Source: Leptolinea sp964420995 (lineage in GTDB: Bacteria; Chloroflexota; Anaerolineae; Anaerolineales; Anaerolineaceae). From it: a stretch of DNA of 64,000 bases. Positions 35,141 to 44,549 of this stretch are shown piece after piece. The DNA is taken from contig CAYQUX010000001.1 in assembly GCA_964420995.1 (NCBI GenBank), forward strand, positions 124,001 to 188,000. Direction: 5' to 3'. The position numbers and the translations under genes were made by a program. Within the stretch, counting starts at the first letter, position 1; each line of letters starts with the position of its first letter. The notes beneath the pieces were generated by a model. That model searched no databases. It was not told the DNA's origin and worked only from the letters and a program-made list of their open reading frames with translations.

Positions 35141-36751
35141 ATGCTCAAAAATAAGACAATTAATGAAAAAACGCTATCCAATACGTTGTTTATCTTTGCC
35201 ATAACGCTAATGGGCATTTTTCTACGGCTGCAATACTATCGAACATCAGATTTCGTCATCAACGACGGCGGCATGTTCATGACCATGATCGTGGACCTTG
35301 AAAAGAACGGATTCATTCTCCCGAAGTTCACATCCTACAATTTCAGTCAAATTCCATACGCCTATCCACCATTATCATTTTACTCCGGGGCGGTTCTTAA
35401 TCAGTTCCTCCATATTAACCTGATAACCCTGTTTCGGTTATACCCGCTTTTCTATAATATTCTGTCCATTCCAGCCATATATTTCATGGCGCGTGAAATT
35501 TCACGCAACAACCGGCAATCCATGCTGGCTACAGCATTCTACGCCATACTTCTCCCTGGTTTTGAATGGTTGATCTCAGGCGGGGGACTTACCCGTTCAC
35601 CGGCGCACACCCTTTTCATTGTCGCGTTTACGTTATACCTGGCCTTTGTGCGCACGAAAAAGAGGAAATTTCTGTTCTGGTCCATTATTACCGCTTCATT
35701 AATGACGTTGCACCATATTGAATATTGCTGGATGCTCGTATTCAGCATGGTTCTTTTTTCGGTTATCCATTTGAAATTCCTGGAATCCCTGAAAATCGGT
35801 TTGATCTATCTGATCGGTTCCGCCATTCTGACGGCTCCTTATTGGGCTGTCGTGATGGCCAATCATGGGATCACACCCATCATATCCGCGTTCACGGCAG
35901 GAGAGTTCAATTTTGTTGCCACGTTCGCCCGTTTGTTAATACTGGTTTTTACGGAAGAGACACTTATCTCATTTATTAACGTTTTGGCTATAATCGGCTG
36001 CCTTTATTGCGTTTTCACCAGAAGATATAGCGTGCTCATCTGGCTGGTATTGATCGGTTTCTTAAATCCGCGCAGCGCCAATCGTTCGTTGGTGTTTCCG
36101 GTTGTATTACTGGCTGCGATGGCAGTGGATGAATTAATCTGCCCCGCTCTGGATAACCTGTGGAGGAAAACCAGAGAAACCATGGAAGAAAACCCAACGG
36201 GAAGAAAATCCTGGCGGGACAGACCACAAATCTATTCCATTATTTTCATGGCTTTTTCCATTGGATTCCCCTTCTTCCTTGGCTTTCTGAATACCCTGGG
36301 TGTTCATCCTGTCCTGTCCATGCTGCCGCAGGCTGATCTGGACGCGATGACCTGGATCAAACAGAATACGGAGAAATCTGCAACATTTATTGTGCTCAAT
36401 CCATCCATCGAATGGCACATGGATAAAATGGGTGAATGGTTCCCCACGCTTACTGAAAGAAAGAGTCTGACCACCATCCAGGGAACCGAATGGCTGCCCG
36501 ATGGCGCCTTTGAAGCCAACAAAGAGTTATATGATGAATTTAAAAAGTGCGCCGATATTGGTGAAACCTGCCTGACAGAATGGACCGAAAAAAACCAGGT
36601 GAAATTCGATTATCTGGTGGTATCTCGTTTCAGGGGCGCTTATACTCCTCTCGACAGCGGTCTCAGTTATTTTAATCAGACTGTATTGGATTCAGGAAAA
36701 TATTCACAAGTCTATACGAATGACATGGTGACTGTCTTTAAAACAAAATAA
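35141..36751 (+). CDS. Polytopic membrane protein, GT-C-like glycosyltransferase candidate
   Basis: A 536-residue protein with about 11-12 transmembrane helices, then a soluble C-terminal region (about 410-536). An early extracytoplasmic loop contains an acidic motif (VINDGGMF), comparable to the acidic catalytic site of dolichol- or polyprenyl-phosphate-dependent glycosyltransferases, and the hydrophobic YAYPPLSFYSGAVLNQ after it is typical. The family is not certain. It is the only rightward gene inside the polysaccharide locus and has its own upstream region. It likely adds or flips sugars at the outer membrane face. Confidence 0.65.
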   Translation: MLKNKTINEKTLSNTLFIFAITLMGIFLRLQYYRTSDFVINDGGMFMTMIVDLEKNGFILPKFTSYNFSQIPYAYPPLSFYSGAVLNQFLHINLITLFRLYPLFYNILSIPAIYFMAREISRNNRQSMLATAFYAILLPGFEWLISGGGLTRSPAHTLFIVAFTLYLAFVRTKKRKFLFWSIITASLMTLHHIEYCWMLVFSMVLFSVIHLKFLESLKIGLIYLIGSAILTAPYWAVVMANHGITPIISAFTAGEFNFVATFARLLILVFTEETLISFINVLAIIGCLYCVFTRRYSVLIWLVLIGFLNPRSANRSLVFPVVLLAAMAVDELICPALDNLWRKTRETMEENPTGRKSWRDRPQIYSIIFMAFSIGFPFFLGFLNTLGVHPVLSMLPQADLDAMTWIKQNTEKSATFIVLNPSIEWHMDKMGEWFPTLTERKSLTTIQGTEWLPDGAFEANKELYDEFKKCADIGETCLTEWTEKNQVKFDYLVVSRFRGAYTPLDSGLSYFNQTVLDSGKYSQVYTNDMVTVFKTK

Positions 36752-36785
36752 GATTTTTTTTCGTGTGACGCGAAATATTCCGGAA

Positions 36786-38093
36786 TTACGGCTGGTTCTC
36801 TGGACTGTTAGTCGCTTTTATGCGAAGTCCCGTATGTAAGGCTACCAATATCATCCAGATAAATGTCTCGATCTCGCAAAACAGACTGAAACTAATATTG
36901 GCAACCACCACGTAAAGCATGAAAATGGCCGGGAAAAACTCACTGATGAAATGCGAATTCACCGCCTGTTTTATTGATTTACCAAAGGTGTTGCCAACAA
37001 ACAGAAGAAAGGGTAAGAAGCCAAGTAATCCGATGGCCAGCAGGATATCCAGGTACCCATTATCCGCTATCAGGATGGGATAAGGCCAATCAACCGCCTG
37101 ATGCATTCCTTCCCGGAAAAATCCGTTTGACCAGACGGCGCCATATCCATATCCAATCCAGGGGCTTTTTCCTATAACATTCTGGATCAAATATCCCCAC
37201 ATGGGCACGCGGCCTGTCAGTGAAGATGAACGATTCATCAGACGGAATAAGAGATCCAATTGTGAAAAGGCCAGTACGATGCAGAGGAGGAGCAAACCAA
37301 GAAGGATTAGATAGTGGGTCTTTTTCAGTTTATGCCTGATCTTCATCCAGACAAAAGCCGCCATTATCAGAATCATGAGCAGGGTGGTGAGAATATACCC
37401 TGTGGCTGACCCGGCTTTATAAATGGTTAACAGTGAAAGCGCAAACATCAGTAAATCGGCGATAAACAATCGATTCTGCCGTATCGACATTGACACCAGC
37501 CGGAGAAGAAAAACCGCAACGGCGAACGCCGCCAGACTGGCCAGATGATTGCGATTCCAGAAAACACCGCACCAGGCGCCAAAATAGGGATGCCCCTCCA
37601 ATGTGCCAATTCCCGGTTGCATGATGGCCAGACCTGTGCTGAAAAGCAGCACTATGGAGAAGAACCAGAAGAGTATTTCCAGGTGACGGGCAAGTGTATA
37701 TTTCTGTCCCAGGTATATCCCGGCCAGTGTCGCGCCGATCAGGACAATGACCTTGTAGGCAGAGATCCAGGGATTTATTGACCAGAATATTGAGAAAACG
37801 GCGGCTATGACGAAAAAAACCAACAATTTAAGTTCTTTAACAACCGAAATATAAGCCGGCAGATTACCGTTTTTTCGAATATTGAAATAGAGTATCAAAA
37901 TTACGCCAACCCATAGCAGGCCATGCAAAAGGGCCATTGCCGCTTGTGGAACTTTCAACTGAAATGCGGTGATAAATATCCAGGTACTGAACCAGAAAGT
38001 GAACGCCGTCAGGTTGGTCAGGAATATCACCAGAATTATGAAAGAATCCATCCACCTTTTACGAATACTCTGTAAGATGAGATGCTGCATCAA
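36786..38093 (-). CDS. O-antigen ligase/polymerase-family membrane protein (second of three)
   Basis: A 435-residue protein with about 11 transmembrane helices. The long extracytoplasmic loop carries the family motif region PMWGYLIQNVIGKSPWIGYGYGAVW. It may be the repeat-unit polymerase (Wzy) or a ligase. It starts with an ATGA overlap to the sugar-phosphate transferase gene, so it is translationally coupled to the enzyme that starts chain synthesis. This favours a polymerase role, by inference. Confidence 0.83.
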   Translation of the reverse strand: MMQHLILQSIRKRWMDSFIILVIFLTNLTAFTFWFSTWIFITAFQLKVPQAAMALLHGLLWVGVILILYFNIRKNGNLPAYISVVKELKLLVFFVIAAVFSIFWSINPWISAYKVIVLIGATLAGIYLGQKYTLARHLEILFWFFSIVLLFSTGLAIMQPGIGTLEGHPYFGAWCGVFWNRNHLASLAAFAVAVFLLRLVSMSIRQNRLFIADLLMFALSLLTIYKAGSATGYILTTLLMILIMAAFVWMKIRHKLKKTHYLILLGLLLLCIVLAFSQLDLLFRLMNRSSSLTGRVPMWGYLIQNVIGKSPWIGYGYGAVWSNGFFREGMHQAVDWPYPILIADNGYLDILLAIGLLGFLPFLLFVGNTFGKSIKQAVNSHFISEFFPAIFMLYVVVANISFSLFCEIETFIWMILVALHTGLRIKATNSPENQP

Positions 38094-39493
38094 TACGATC
38101 CCCTTCCGATCAACACCACCCAGACCGTTCTGACCAGAATCTGAATATCCAGCCAGATGGAATAATTTTGAATATAGTACAGGTCATCTTCCGTGTGCAG
38201 GTGCATGGGACGGTCACTGCGGCCATTCACCTGCCACCAACCGGTCAGTCCGGGCGGCACGGCAAATCGTTTGCGCTGCCAGGGCTGGTACCTGTCCACC
38301 AGGTAGGGCATTTCCGGCCTGGGGCCTACCAGGCTCATTGTGCCATTGAGAATGTTGATCAACTGGGGCAACTCATCCAGGCTGAAGCGGCGCAGTACAC
38401 GGCCCACTCGTGTAATTCGCGGATCATGGCGTGTTTTATGGATCAGATTGCCGTCCGCGTCCACCTTTTCCACCAGGTTTTTTAACTCCTCCGCGTTTTT
38501 TACCATTGTTCGGAATTTCAACATTGAAAAGATACTGCCATTCTCTCCCACCCTTTTCTGGCGGAACAGGATTGGGCGTCCGTCATCCAGCACGATGGCA
38601 AGAGTGATCATGATTAATAATGGCGATATCAGGATCAACCCCACGGTGCTGAGCACAATGTCAAAAATCCGTTTGATCATGCGTTGATAGTCATCAATGG
38701 CAGATGCGCGCAGGTCAAGCATGGGTATGCCGGCAAAATCTTCAATACCGGTACGATAGAGCGCAAGGTCAAAGAACCCCAAAGCCACCCACAGTCGCAC
38801 AGGTTCTTTATCCAGTGACTGCACTATGGCTGCCATATCAGGGTAGGCAGAATATGGCAGTGCAATAATCACATCGCTGATTCGTTCCTTTTTTACGATG
38901 TCGATGATTTCTGTTTTACCACCCATACAACCCGGAACATCAGGCAGGCCGTCATCGACGAATCCGATGAATTCCAGATTGACTGTGTAGGATGATTTTA
39001 TCTGGGTCAGGATTCGTTGGCCCAGAGTGCCCGCCCCAATGATCAAAACCCGCCGTTTGCCCTCGGGCGTGGTTTTTTGCCTCCGAAAATACATACGGAT
39101 GACCAATCGCCAGGAGATAAGCAGCACATACGAGAGAATGACGAAAACCACGAACAGGGCGCGGGAAACTTCACGAAATGACAAATACAGAATGCCTGCC
39201 GAAGATATGGATGCAATGAATACCGCCAGCGACACCGCGCTGAATTCATCCACCACCCGCAAAAATTTTTTACCGTCATAAATGGATAGTGAAATAAAGA
39301 TAAGTAGCCAAATGATGGGAAAGATCAGGAATAATTCTACTGGAACCTGGAAAGGTAACGGGACTTTATCAAATACCTTAAACTGGTTCATCCAGGGACG
39401 AATTAACGCCGCCACCTGCAGGCTGAGAACGACAGAAAGGCCATCAAGAAAGATGGAGAGAAGGGCGAAATTGGTCGAAAACCTTCTGAGCAT
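38090..39493 (-). CDS. Initiating polyprenyl-phosphate sugar-phosphate transferase (WcaJ/WbaP-like)
   Basis: This enzyme starts glycan assembly by moving a hexose-1-phosphate from a nucleotide sugar to undecaprenyl phosphate. The 467-residue protein has four to five N-terminal transmembrane helices (about 10-140), a CoA-binding-like NAD fold (about 145-260, with RRVLIIGAGTLGQRI), and a C-terminal catalytic domain (about 270-465). That domain shows KRIFDIVLSTVGLILISPLL, FRQKRVGENGSIFSMLKFRTM, RRFSLDELPQLINIL and SLVGPRPEMP. The last motifs are diagnostic for the bacterial sugar transferase family. Confidence 0.93.
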   Translation of the reverse strand: MLRRFSTNFALLSIFLDGLSVVLSLQVAALIRPWMNQFKVFDKVPLPFQVPVELFLIFPIIWLLIFISLSIYDGKKFLRVVDEFSAVSLAVFIASISSAGILYLSFREVSRALFVVFVILSYVLLISWRLVIRMYFRRQKTTPEGKRRVLIIGAGTLGQRILTQIKSSYTVNLEFIGFVDDGLPDVPGCMGGKTEIIDIVKKERISDVIIALPYSAYPDMAAIVQSLDKEPVRLWVALGFFDLALYRTGIEDFAGIPMLDLRASAIDDYQRMIKRIFDIVLSTVGLILISPLLIMITLAIVLDDGRPILFRQKRVGENGSIFSMLKFRTMVKNAEELKNLVEKVDADGNLIHKTRHDPRITRVGRVLRRFSLDELPQLINILNGTMSLVGPRPEMPYLVDRYQPWQRKRFAVPPGLTGWWQVNGRSDRPMHLHTEDDLYYIQNYSIWLDIQILVRTVWVVLIGRGSY

Positions 39494-39547
39494 TTATCCT
39501 TCCATCCTGACCGGCTTTTCCAATTATCCAAACAGAATCCCCAATAA

Positions 39548-40363
39548 TTACCTATTACCCAGACTGGTTCGCCTGCCGAAGAGGCACATATAACCTTGTG
39601 AATCAAATGTGATTATACGCAATTGTTGGAGGGTAAACGCGAACAGGAATATCAGATTGAACCAGGTATACCGAATCCACAGGCGTTCAGGGTCCTGGGT
39701 TAATCGGAAAAGCCATTCAAACCCCGAAGACCGGATTGTCTCCGGCGCCTGCCTGATCTTGCCGGAAAAGAAATCAAAAGTCGCGCCTGAAGGTACCAGA
39801 ATGGAACCGCGTATCTTTTCCTGATGATCATGGATCCAGACATCCTGTTTTGGCGAGCCCAATCCCACCCAGACAAAATCGGGCTTTGCCTGATTGATCA
39901 ACCGGCACAACTCATCGTCTTCCTCGTCTGTCAGGGCGCGAAACGGCGGTGAATAAAGCCCGACAAAGGTCAGTCCCGGAAATCTCTCATCCAAATAAAC
40001 TTTTATCTTTTCAGGTGCTCCTGGAAAGCCGCCATATAAAAAATAAGTGTAGTGTTTCTCAGCGGCACGAGCGCTGACCTGTAATAAAAGATCAGGCGCG
40101 TAAAAGCGGTCTGTGTTTTTTCGCACGAATGCCCGTGCCCATTTGACAAAAGGCATGCTGTCAATCCCGATCAGGTCGGAAGTGTTGTACATATCGCGCA
40201 ATTTTTTGTCAAGCAGAGCGGATACACAAATATGCACATTGATCACCGACAGGCAATGCGAAAGGGTGGATTTGTCCTTCAACCAACCATCATAGATGGG
40301 GAACATTTCTTCATAAGAGAGGCAATCCATATGGATGCCCAGGATATTCATCTTATCCATCAA
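39548..40363 (-). CDS. WecG/TagA/CpsF-family glycosyltransferase (GT26)
   Basis: A 271-residue cytoplasmic glycosyltransferase that usually adds the second sugar (for example N-acetylmannosaminuronate) to a lipid-linked first sugar. Signatures are ADL-like DLIGIDSMPFVKWAR, FLYGGFPGAPEKIKVYL, DFVWVGLGSPKQDVWI and GATFDFFSGKIRQAP. Membership is clear, but the exact sugar is not. The start overlaps the upstream epimerase gene by 11 bases. An ATG four codons later is possible. Confidence 0.93.
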   Translation of the reverse strand: MMDKMNILGIHMDCLSYEEMFPIYDGWLKDKSTLSHCLSVINVHICVSALLDKKLRDMYNTSDLIGIDSMPFVKWARAFVRKNTDRFYAPDLLLQVSARAAEKHYTYFLYGGFPGAPEKIKVYLDERFPGLTFVGLYSPPFRALTDEEDDELCRLINQAKPDFVWVGLGSPKQDVWIHDHQEKIRGSILVPSGATFDFFSGKIRQAPETIRSSGFEWLFRLTQDPERLWIRYTWFNLIFLFAFTLQQLRIITFDSQGYMCLFGRRTSLGNR

Positions 40364-41453
40364 GGTCTACTTTCCCTGACTGGATCTGAGAAAACGCCCA
40401 TTCATACGTTTGCCGAATACCGTCATCAATGGTGGTGAAAACATCCCACCCAAGAATGTTTTTTGCCCGAGAGAAATCACCGGAGCGCCCCCCATCGCCT
40501 TCCGGTTTGGAGGGGTCAAACCTGACAGGTATATCTTTCCCGCCGGCATCAATGACGAGACGGGCCAATTGCGCGACAGTCGTCTCCTTCGCCGTGCCAA
40601 TCTGGATCACGCCTTTATTCATGCCTTTCAGTGGAAGGCGCAGCAGGGCGTCAATAACATCACCAACAAAAACAAAATCCCGGGATTGATTCCCGGAACC
40701 CCAGACAACGAAATCTTCCTGCGGGTGAAGTATGGCTTTGCGAATGAGGCTGGGGATGACCTGCGAGCGCTTTCGCGAAAGGATGGAACGCGGACCATAC
40801 ACATTCTGAAGCCGTAAAATGCCAACATTGGCCGCGCCCTTTTCTGCCAGCAGACTGGCCTCATATTCCCCCATGAGTTTTGACCAGCCATAAGCTGATT
40901 CTGGATCCGCCGGATACACCTGCTCTTCCGTAAGCGGGATCCCTCCCGGTTTGAGTTGAAGGTTTTTCGGGTAACTGCAGGCAGTTCCAACATACACCAG
41001 ATTCTCGACCCCGGTTTCAGAGACTGCTCTAAATGTGTTCGTGTTGATTAAAATATTGGAATTGAAAAGAAAAAGTTCATTATTAAAAACAAAATCGATA
41101 CCGGCAACAATATCCGCGAGATGGAAAACAATATCCGGCCGGGCGGTATCCATGGATTTTCGCGCATTGGAAAAGTCTCGTAAGTCGAGTTCGAGAAAAT
41201 TCGACTCCATCGGTATCCAGTAACGGGTGCCGTCCAAAGAAAGGTTGCCTTTCGACCCCCGCCACAGGTTATCCACCACAAAGACCCGGGCGTTCAATCG
41301 TACCAGTGCTTCCACCAGCCACGAACCAATAAAACCGGCGCCGCCGGTCACCAGTATGCGTTTGTTGGAAAACCAATCGAGGTTAAAGTGTTCGCTTCGC
41401 AGCCGGTCAATTATGGTTGTGATCATTGGACTTTCCATCTGGCACGGTCTCAT
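40353..41453 (-). CDS. NAD-dependent epimerase/dehydratase (extended SDR), sugar-nucleotide type
   Basis: A 366-residue short-chain dehydrogenase of the extended class. It shows the cofactor motif ILVTGGAGFIGSWLVEAL (about 31-48) and the YxxxK pair in SAYGWSKLMGEYE, with Ser/Thr upstream (VGTACSYP). It likely epimerises or dehydrates a nucleotide-activated sugar; the exact reaction cannot be read. GDVIDALLRLPL fits substrate-binding loops. Its start overlaps the stop of the DUF115 gene by four bases (ATGA), and the WecG-type gene overlaps its end, so this is a tightly coupled operon. Confidence 0.9.
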   Translation of the reverse strand: MRPCQMESPMITTIIDRLRSEHFNLDWFSNKRILVTGGAGFIGSWLVEALVRLNARVFVVDNLWRGSKGNLSLDGTRYWIPMESNFLELDLRDFSNARKSMDTARPDIVFHLADIVAGIDFVFNNELFLFNSNILINTNTFRAVSETGVENLVYVGTACSYPKNLQLKPGGIPLTEEQVYPADPESAYGWSKLMGEYEASLLAEKGAANVGILRLQNVYGPRSILSRKRSQVIPSLIRKAILHPQEDFVVWGSGNQSRDFVFVGDVIDALLRLPLKGMNKGVIQIGTAKETTVAQLARLVIDAGGKDIPVRFDPSKPEGDGGRSGDFSRAKNILGWDVFTTIDDGIRQTYEWAFSQIQSGKVDLDG

Positions 41454-42292
41454 TTGATTAACAGGGATTCAAATTGGACTTTTTTGAAGATCTCACATTT
41501 GCCATCAATTGTAGCATCCAGAATTTCACGGCCGCCATTTTCAAATATTTCTCGGGCAAGTTGATATTCTATTTCTGAGCGTAACAGATCTGGCAGCTGC
41601 CATTTGAATCCCCTGGGGAAATATTTCGGATCAAAATGGCTTTCATCTTTTTCAGATTGGCGCACTTCCACCTTGCTGGGAACACCTTTCTCCCGGTAAT
41701 TATGATCCAATCCAACCAGGATCACCTGCCGGAATCCCATGAAATAGGCCAGTTGAAGGGTGGCAAAAGTAACCGTCGCGCCAAAAACCATCGGCCGGGT
41801 CAAGTCCGTTTCAAAATAGTCATTGATCACCATCCTGGATTTTAGATAAACCTGTTCGGCATTTGGCGGACCAAAATAGTCCCGGCGATTCCAGTTCAAG
41901 AATTTGGGGATTTTGACTTCCTTTATCTCTGCCGCGCATTGTTCAAGAATGAGCTCATTCACAACGACCAGGAAAGAAGGGCGGAAGGCTGACCGTTCAA
42001 AATTCAGATAAATACGATTCAAACCAAAGCTGATTTCACTTGAGAGCAAATCGAGGTTTGTACGTTGAAGACTCGGTCCATTGGCCACGATGAAGCAGCG
42101 TTTTCCATTGTATTTATTATGGAAATTTTGGAGCAGAAGCCGGTTCGCTTCAGAAGATGCAGCGTACTTCCACATCCAGGCATGCGGGATCTCGGATATT
42201 CTCGCGCGAAGGGCGGAAAAAATCCGCTGCGGGGTGATCTCGTTTAACCGTAACCTGCCCAGTCCGCCCATCATCAGTCTCCCTTTATGCAT
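41450..42292 (-). CDS. DUF115 (MptE-like/Maf-like) domain protein
   Basis: A 280-residue cytoplasmic protein with the DUF115 core. Visible features are KRCFIVANGPSLQRTNLDLL (the glycine-rich nucleotide-binding loop), ISFGLNRIYLNF and VILVGLDHNYREKG. This domain occurs in archaeal MptE and in the flagellin glycosylation proteins called motility accessory factors. Here no motility genes are near, so a glycan-transfer or glycan-binding role in this polysaccharide locus is more likely. It overlaps the preceding methyltransferase gene by 19 bases. Confidence 0.85.
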   Translation of the reverse strand: MHKGRLMMGGLGRLRLNEITPQRIFSALRARISEIPHAWMWKYAASSEANRLLLQNFHNKYNGKRCFIVANGPSLQRTNLDLLSSEISFGLNRIYLNFERSAFRPSFLVVVNELILEQCAAEIKEVKIPKFLNWNRRDYFGPPNAEQVYLKSRMVINDYFETDLTRPMVFGATVTFATLQLAYFMGFRQVILVGLDHNYREKGVPSKVEVRQSEKDESHFDPKYFPRGFKWQLPDLLRSEIEYQLAREIFENGGREILDATIDGKCEIFKKVQFESLLIK

Positions 42293-43011
42293 ATGAAATA
42301 ATTGGATGGGTAAAGGAATTCAGAAAATCCAACCCGATTGGCAATCGACAGGAAACCTTTCAACCGAGGATATTTGGCCATCATATATTGGTCTCTGACC
42401 GGAATAACCCGGGAAAAAGAATCGCGAGCCATTTGAATAAATTCCTTTTGAGTAAACCCCGCGTGAGCGCCAAGATGGTTCTCGAACTTTCCGGCCAACC
42501 GGAATTTAAGGTCATTCAGATTCCATTTGATCTTCGTTAAGATTGATTCGTTGTTGCTGGTTCCAATATAGGATACCAGACGATGTTTGTTAGGGAAACC
42601 AATAAAAGCCGCCGACCCGGGTTGAAGTACGCGGGAAATCTCCTTCAGCGTTAAGACTGGATCCGTCACATGCTCGAGTACATGGTAGCTGTACGCAAAT
42701 GTGAATGCGTCATTTTTTAATCCAAGTTGTGAAACATCTTGAACAGCCAGACTGAGCGTGGGATGCCTGTCCTGCCAATCAATACAGGAAATATTGAGGT
42801 CCACCCCGACAGTCTCAACCTGAAATATTTCGTTTATTAAGATGGCCTCCAGCCCTGATCCTGCCCCCGCCACAAGTATTCTGCCACCCATATTAAAATC
42901 CTTGAATTGCCGGGCGACTGTGTAGTTTGCCTGCACTACGGCACGCATTCTGGATTCAACAACAGAATCCAGAGACGCATAACCTGTTTCTTTATTATAT
43001 TGATCCGACAT
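42274..43011 (-). CDS. Class I SAM-dependent methyltransferase
   Basis: A 245-residue methyltransferase with a UbiE/type 11-like fold. Motif I is ILVAGAGSGLEAIL, the acidic ribose contact lies in ETVGVDLNISCID, and the post-core motif is AYSYHVLEHVTDPVLTLKEISRVLQPG. It may methylate a sugar residue in the polysaccharide or a lipid carrier. It overlaps the preceding membrane-protein gene by 17 bases. Confidence 0.87.
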   Translation of the reverse strand: MSDQYNKETGYASLDSVVESRMRAVVQANYTVARQFKDFNMGGRILVAGAGSGLEAILINEIFQVETVGVDLNISCIDWQDRHPTLSLAVQDVSQLGLKNDAFTFAYSYHVLEHVTDPVLTLKEISRVLQPGSAAFIGFPNKHRLVSYIGTSNNESILTKIKWNLNDLKFRLAGKFENHLGAHAGFTQKEFIQMARDSFSRVIPVRDQYMMAKYPRLKGFLSIANRVGFSEFLYPSNYFICIKGD

Positions 43012-44425
43012 TGGTGTTAAGTGAAGTCCTTGCTTCGGTATCGTCAGGCAAAGGGGAGGTATTTACTTTGTCTTCAGGTAACATAGCCGGCTGTTGAATG
43101 ATCGCCATGGTACTTGTAAGTATCAACACAAGCACATACTGGGTCTCTGGATGACCAAGCGTTAAAACGGATTCGGTCGAACCGGTTAACAAAAGATAGA
43201 TGAGAACAAAAAAAAGGGTTTTTGAGGGCAGATCTTTTTTTGCCAGGGCATAATTTCCCAGGTTGATCAATGTTATTGAGATAAGGGCCAAAGTGAGAAA
43301 CAAGCCCAGATACCCGATCTCTATGGTGAGTTGAAGGGGAAAATTATGGGCTGTTGTTGTTTCAGGAAGCGACCACGGCAGGAACAAATGCGCGTAATGC
43401 TTGGAGATTTTTGAAATCAATTGGCCTTGAAACCCATACCCAATCAGATGTATTGGTTGGAAATTTTTAAAGAAATCAATAAATGCTGCCCAGATGACCA
43501 TTCGCCCGGATAGCAGTGAATTTGCACCTTCCCCCGATGTAGAGCGGGAAAAAGTTGACCAGACCGGGCCCTGGCAAACCCGCATGATCTGGACCATTGC
43601 GTAGGGAAAAAGAAGGGAGATGGGAGCAAGCCATTTTAGAATTGGGAATGAGCGGGCAAAAGGAAAAATCATCACAAGAGAAGTGAGCAGTGTAAAAATC
43701 AACGCGCCGCGGCAGTCTGTTAAGATAATGACATAGAATCCGGCCAGAAAACCCAGCAGGCCAAAACCTTTTTCAACTCCATTCTTCCCCTGGATTAGGA
43801 ATATCAGGCCGGCGATTGATGCCACTCCCCCCATGATACCGATGGAGTTAAACCCGACTGACGTGGGAAAAAGCGTTCTCGAGGTATTGATTCCAAATTT
43901 CCCAAGCAATATGGCAGGAAATTCCCTTGTGAACGGATTGGGGGTCTCAAATCCGATTAACTGAAAAAAACAATTCGCGACAATATAAACGATCAACGCG
44001 TAGCATACCGCCTTGCGATATTCAAACGCTGAATTATTGGCACGCGCCTTCATAAAAGTAATGAACGTGAACGATGTAATACCTATCCAGCTTATCCAAT
44101 TCCAGAAAGTGATTTCTGGTGAAATAATCCCCGAGTAGGCAGAACGTATATGAGCTGCGCTTTCAACAATAACAAAAAGAATTATTAAACCAATGAACCA
44201 GTAATTCTTGAAACCAGTACTGGTTCGATTTCTCATAAGTTCAATGGCACCGTGAATCGAATAAAACAGAAACAGCAAGAGACAAAGAGTTCTGATTATG
44301 AGCTGTGGAAAATAGGCAAAAGGCACATGAGCCAGTGACAGGAACAACGAAAATACAAGAACCCAGAATTCCAATCCCGCATTCTGTATGGATGACCTTT
44401 TTGGGGGTGAGTATTCGCTATTCAC
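42995..44425 (-). CDS. O-antigen ligase/polymerase-family membrane protein (third of three)
   Basis: A 476-residue protein with about 12 transmembrane helices and a large loop after residue 300, which contains LLSGRMVIWAAFIDFFKNFQPIHLIGYGFQG in the position of the O-antigen ligase motif. Its function may be polymerase or ligase. The start is a GTG with no ribosome binding site; a TACAAT ends eight bases upstream. It lies just after an AT-rich intergenic gap of about 120 bases, so it opens its own transcription unit. Confidence 0.82.
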   Translation of the reverse strand: MNSEYSPPKRSSIQNAGLEFWVLVFSLFLSLAHVPFAYFPQLIIRTLCLLLFLFYSIHGAIELMRNRTSTGFKNYWFIGLIILFVIVESAAHIRSAYSGIISPEITFWNWISWIGITSFTFITFMKARANNSAFEYRKAVCYALIVYIVANCFFQLIGFETPNPFTREFPAILLGKFGINTSRTLFPTSVGFNSIGIMGGVASIAGLIFLIQGKNGVEKGFGLLGFLAGFYVIILTDCRGALIFTLLTSLVMIFPFARSFPILKWLAPISLLFPYAMVQIMRVCQGPVWSTFSRSTSGEGANSLLSGRMVIWAAFIDFFKNFQPIHLIGYGFQGQLISKISKHYAHLFLPWSLPETTTAHNFPLQLTIEIGYLGLFLTLALISITLINLGNYALAKKDLPSKTLFFVLIYLLLTGSTESVLTLGHPETQYVLVLILTSTMAIIQQPAMLPEDKVNTSPLPDDTEARTSLNTNVGSI

Positions 44426-44433
44426 AATAAATG

Positions 44434-44439
44434 ATTGTA
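44434..44439 (-). promoter_or_regulatory. -10 element close to a GTG start
   Basis: On the minus strand TACAAT ends eight bases before the GTG of the third ligase-like gene. With no ribosome binding site, a leaderless or near-leaderless mRNA is likely. The rest of the 124-base gap is AT-rich, with no other clear signal. Confidence 0.45.
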
Positions 44440-44549
44440 CACTAAAGTCCTTCTATAGAAAAAAGGGGCTGTGAAAATCATGTTCCTACTTACGATAAGG
44501 AGTACTGGTTAGACTTTTGAGGTTTTGATTTAAAAAATAAAAATTTTTT

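Noticed and set aside
44500..44549. AT-rich stretch with long A and T runs as a terminator
   Set aside because: There is a run of A and T but no convincing GC-rich stem before it on either strand.
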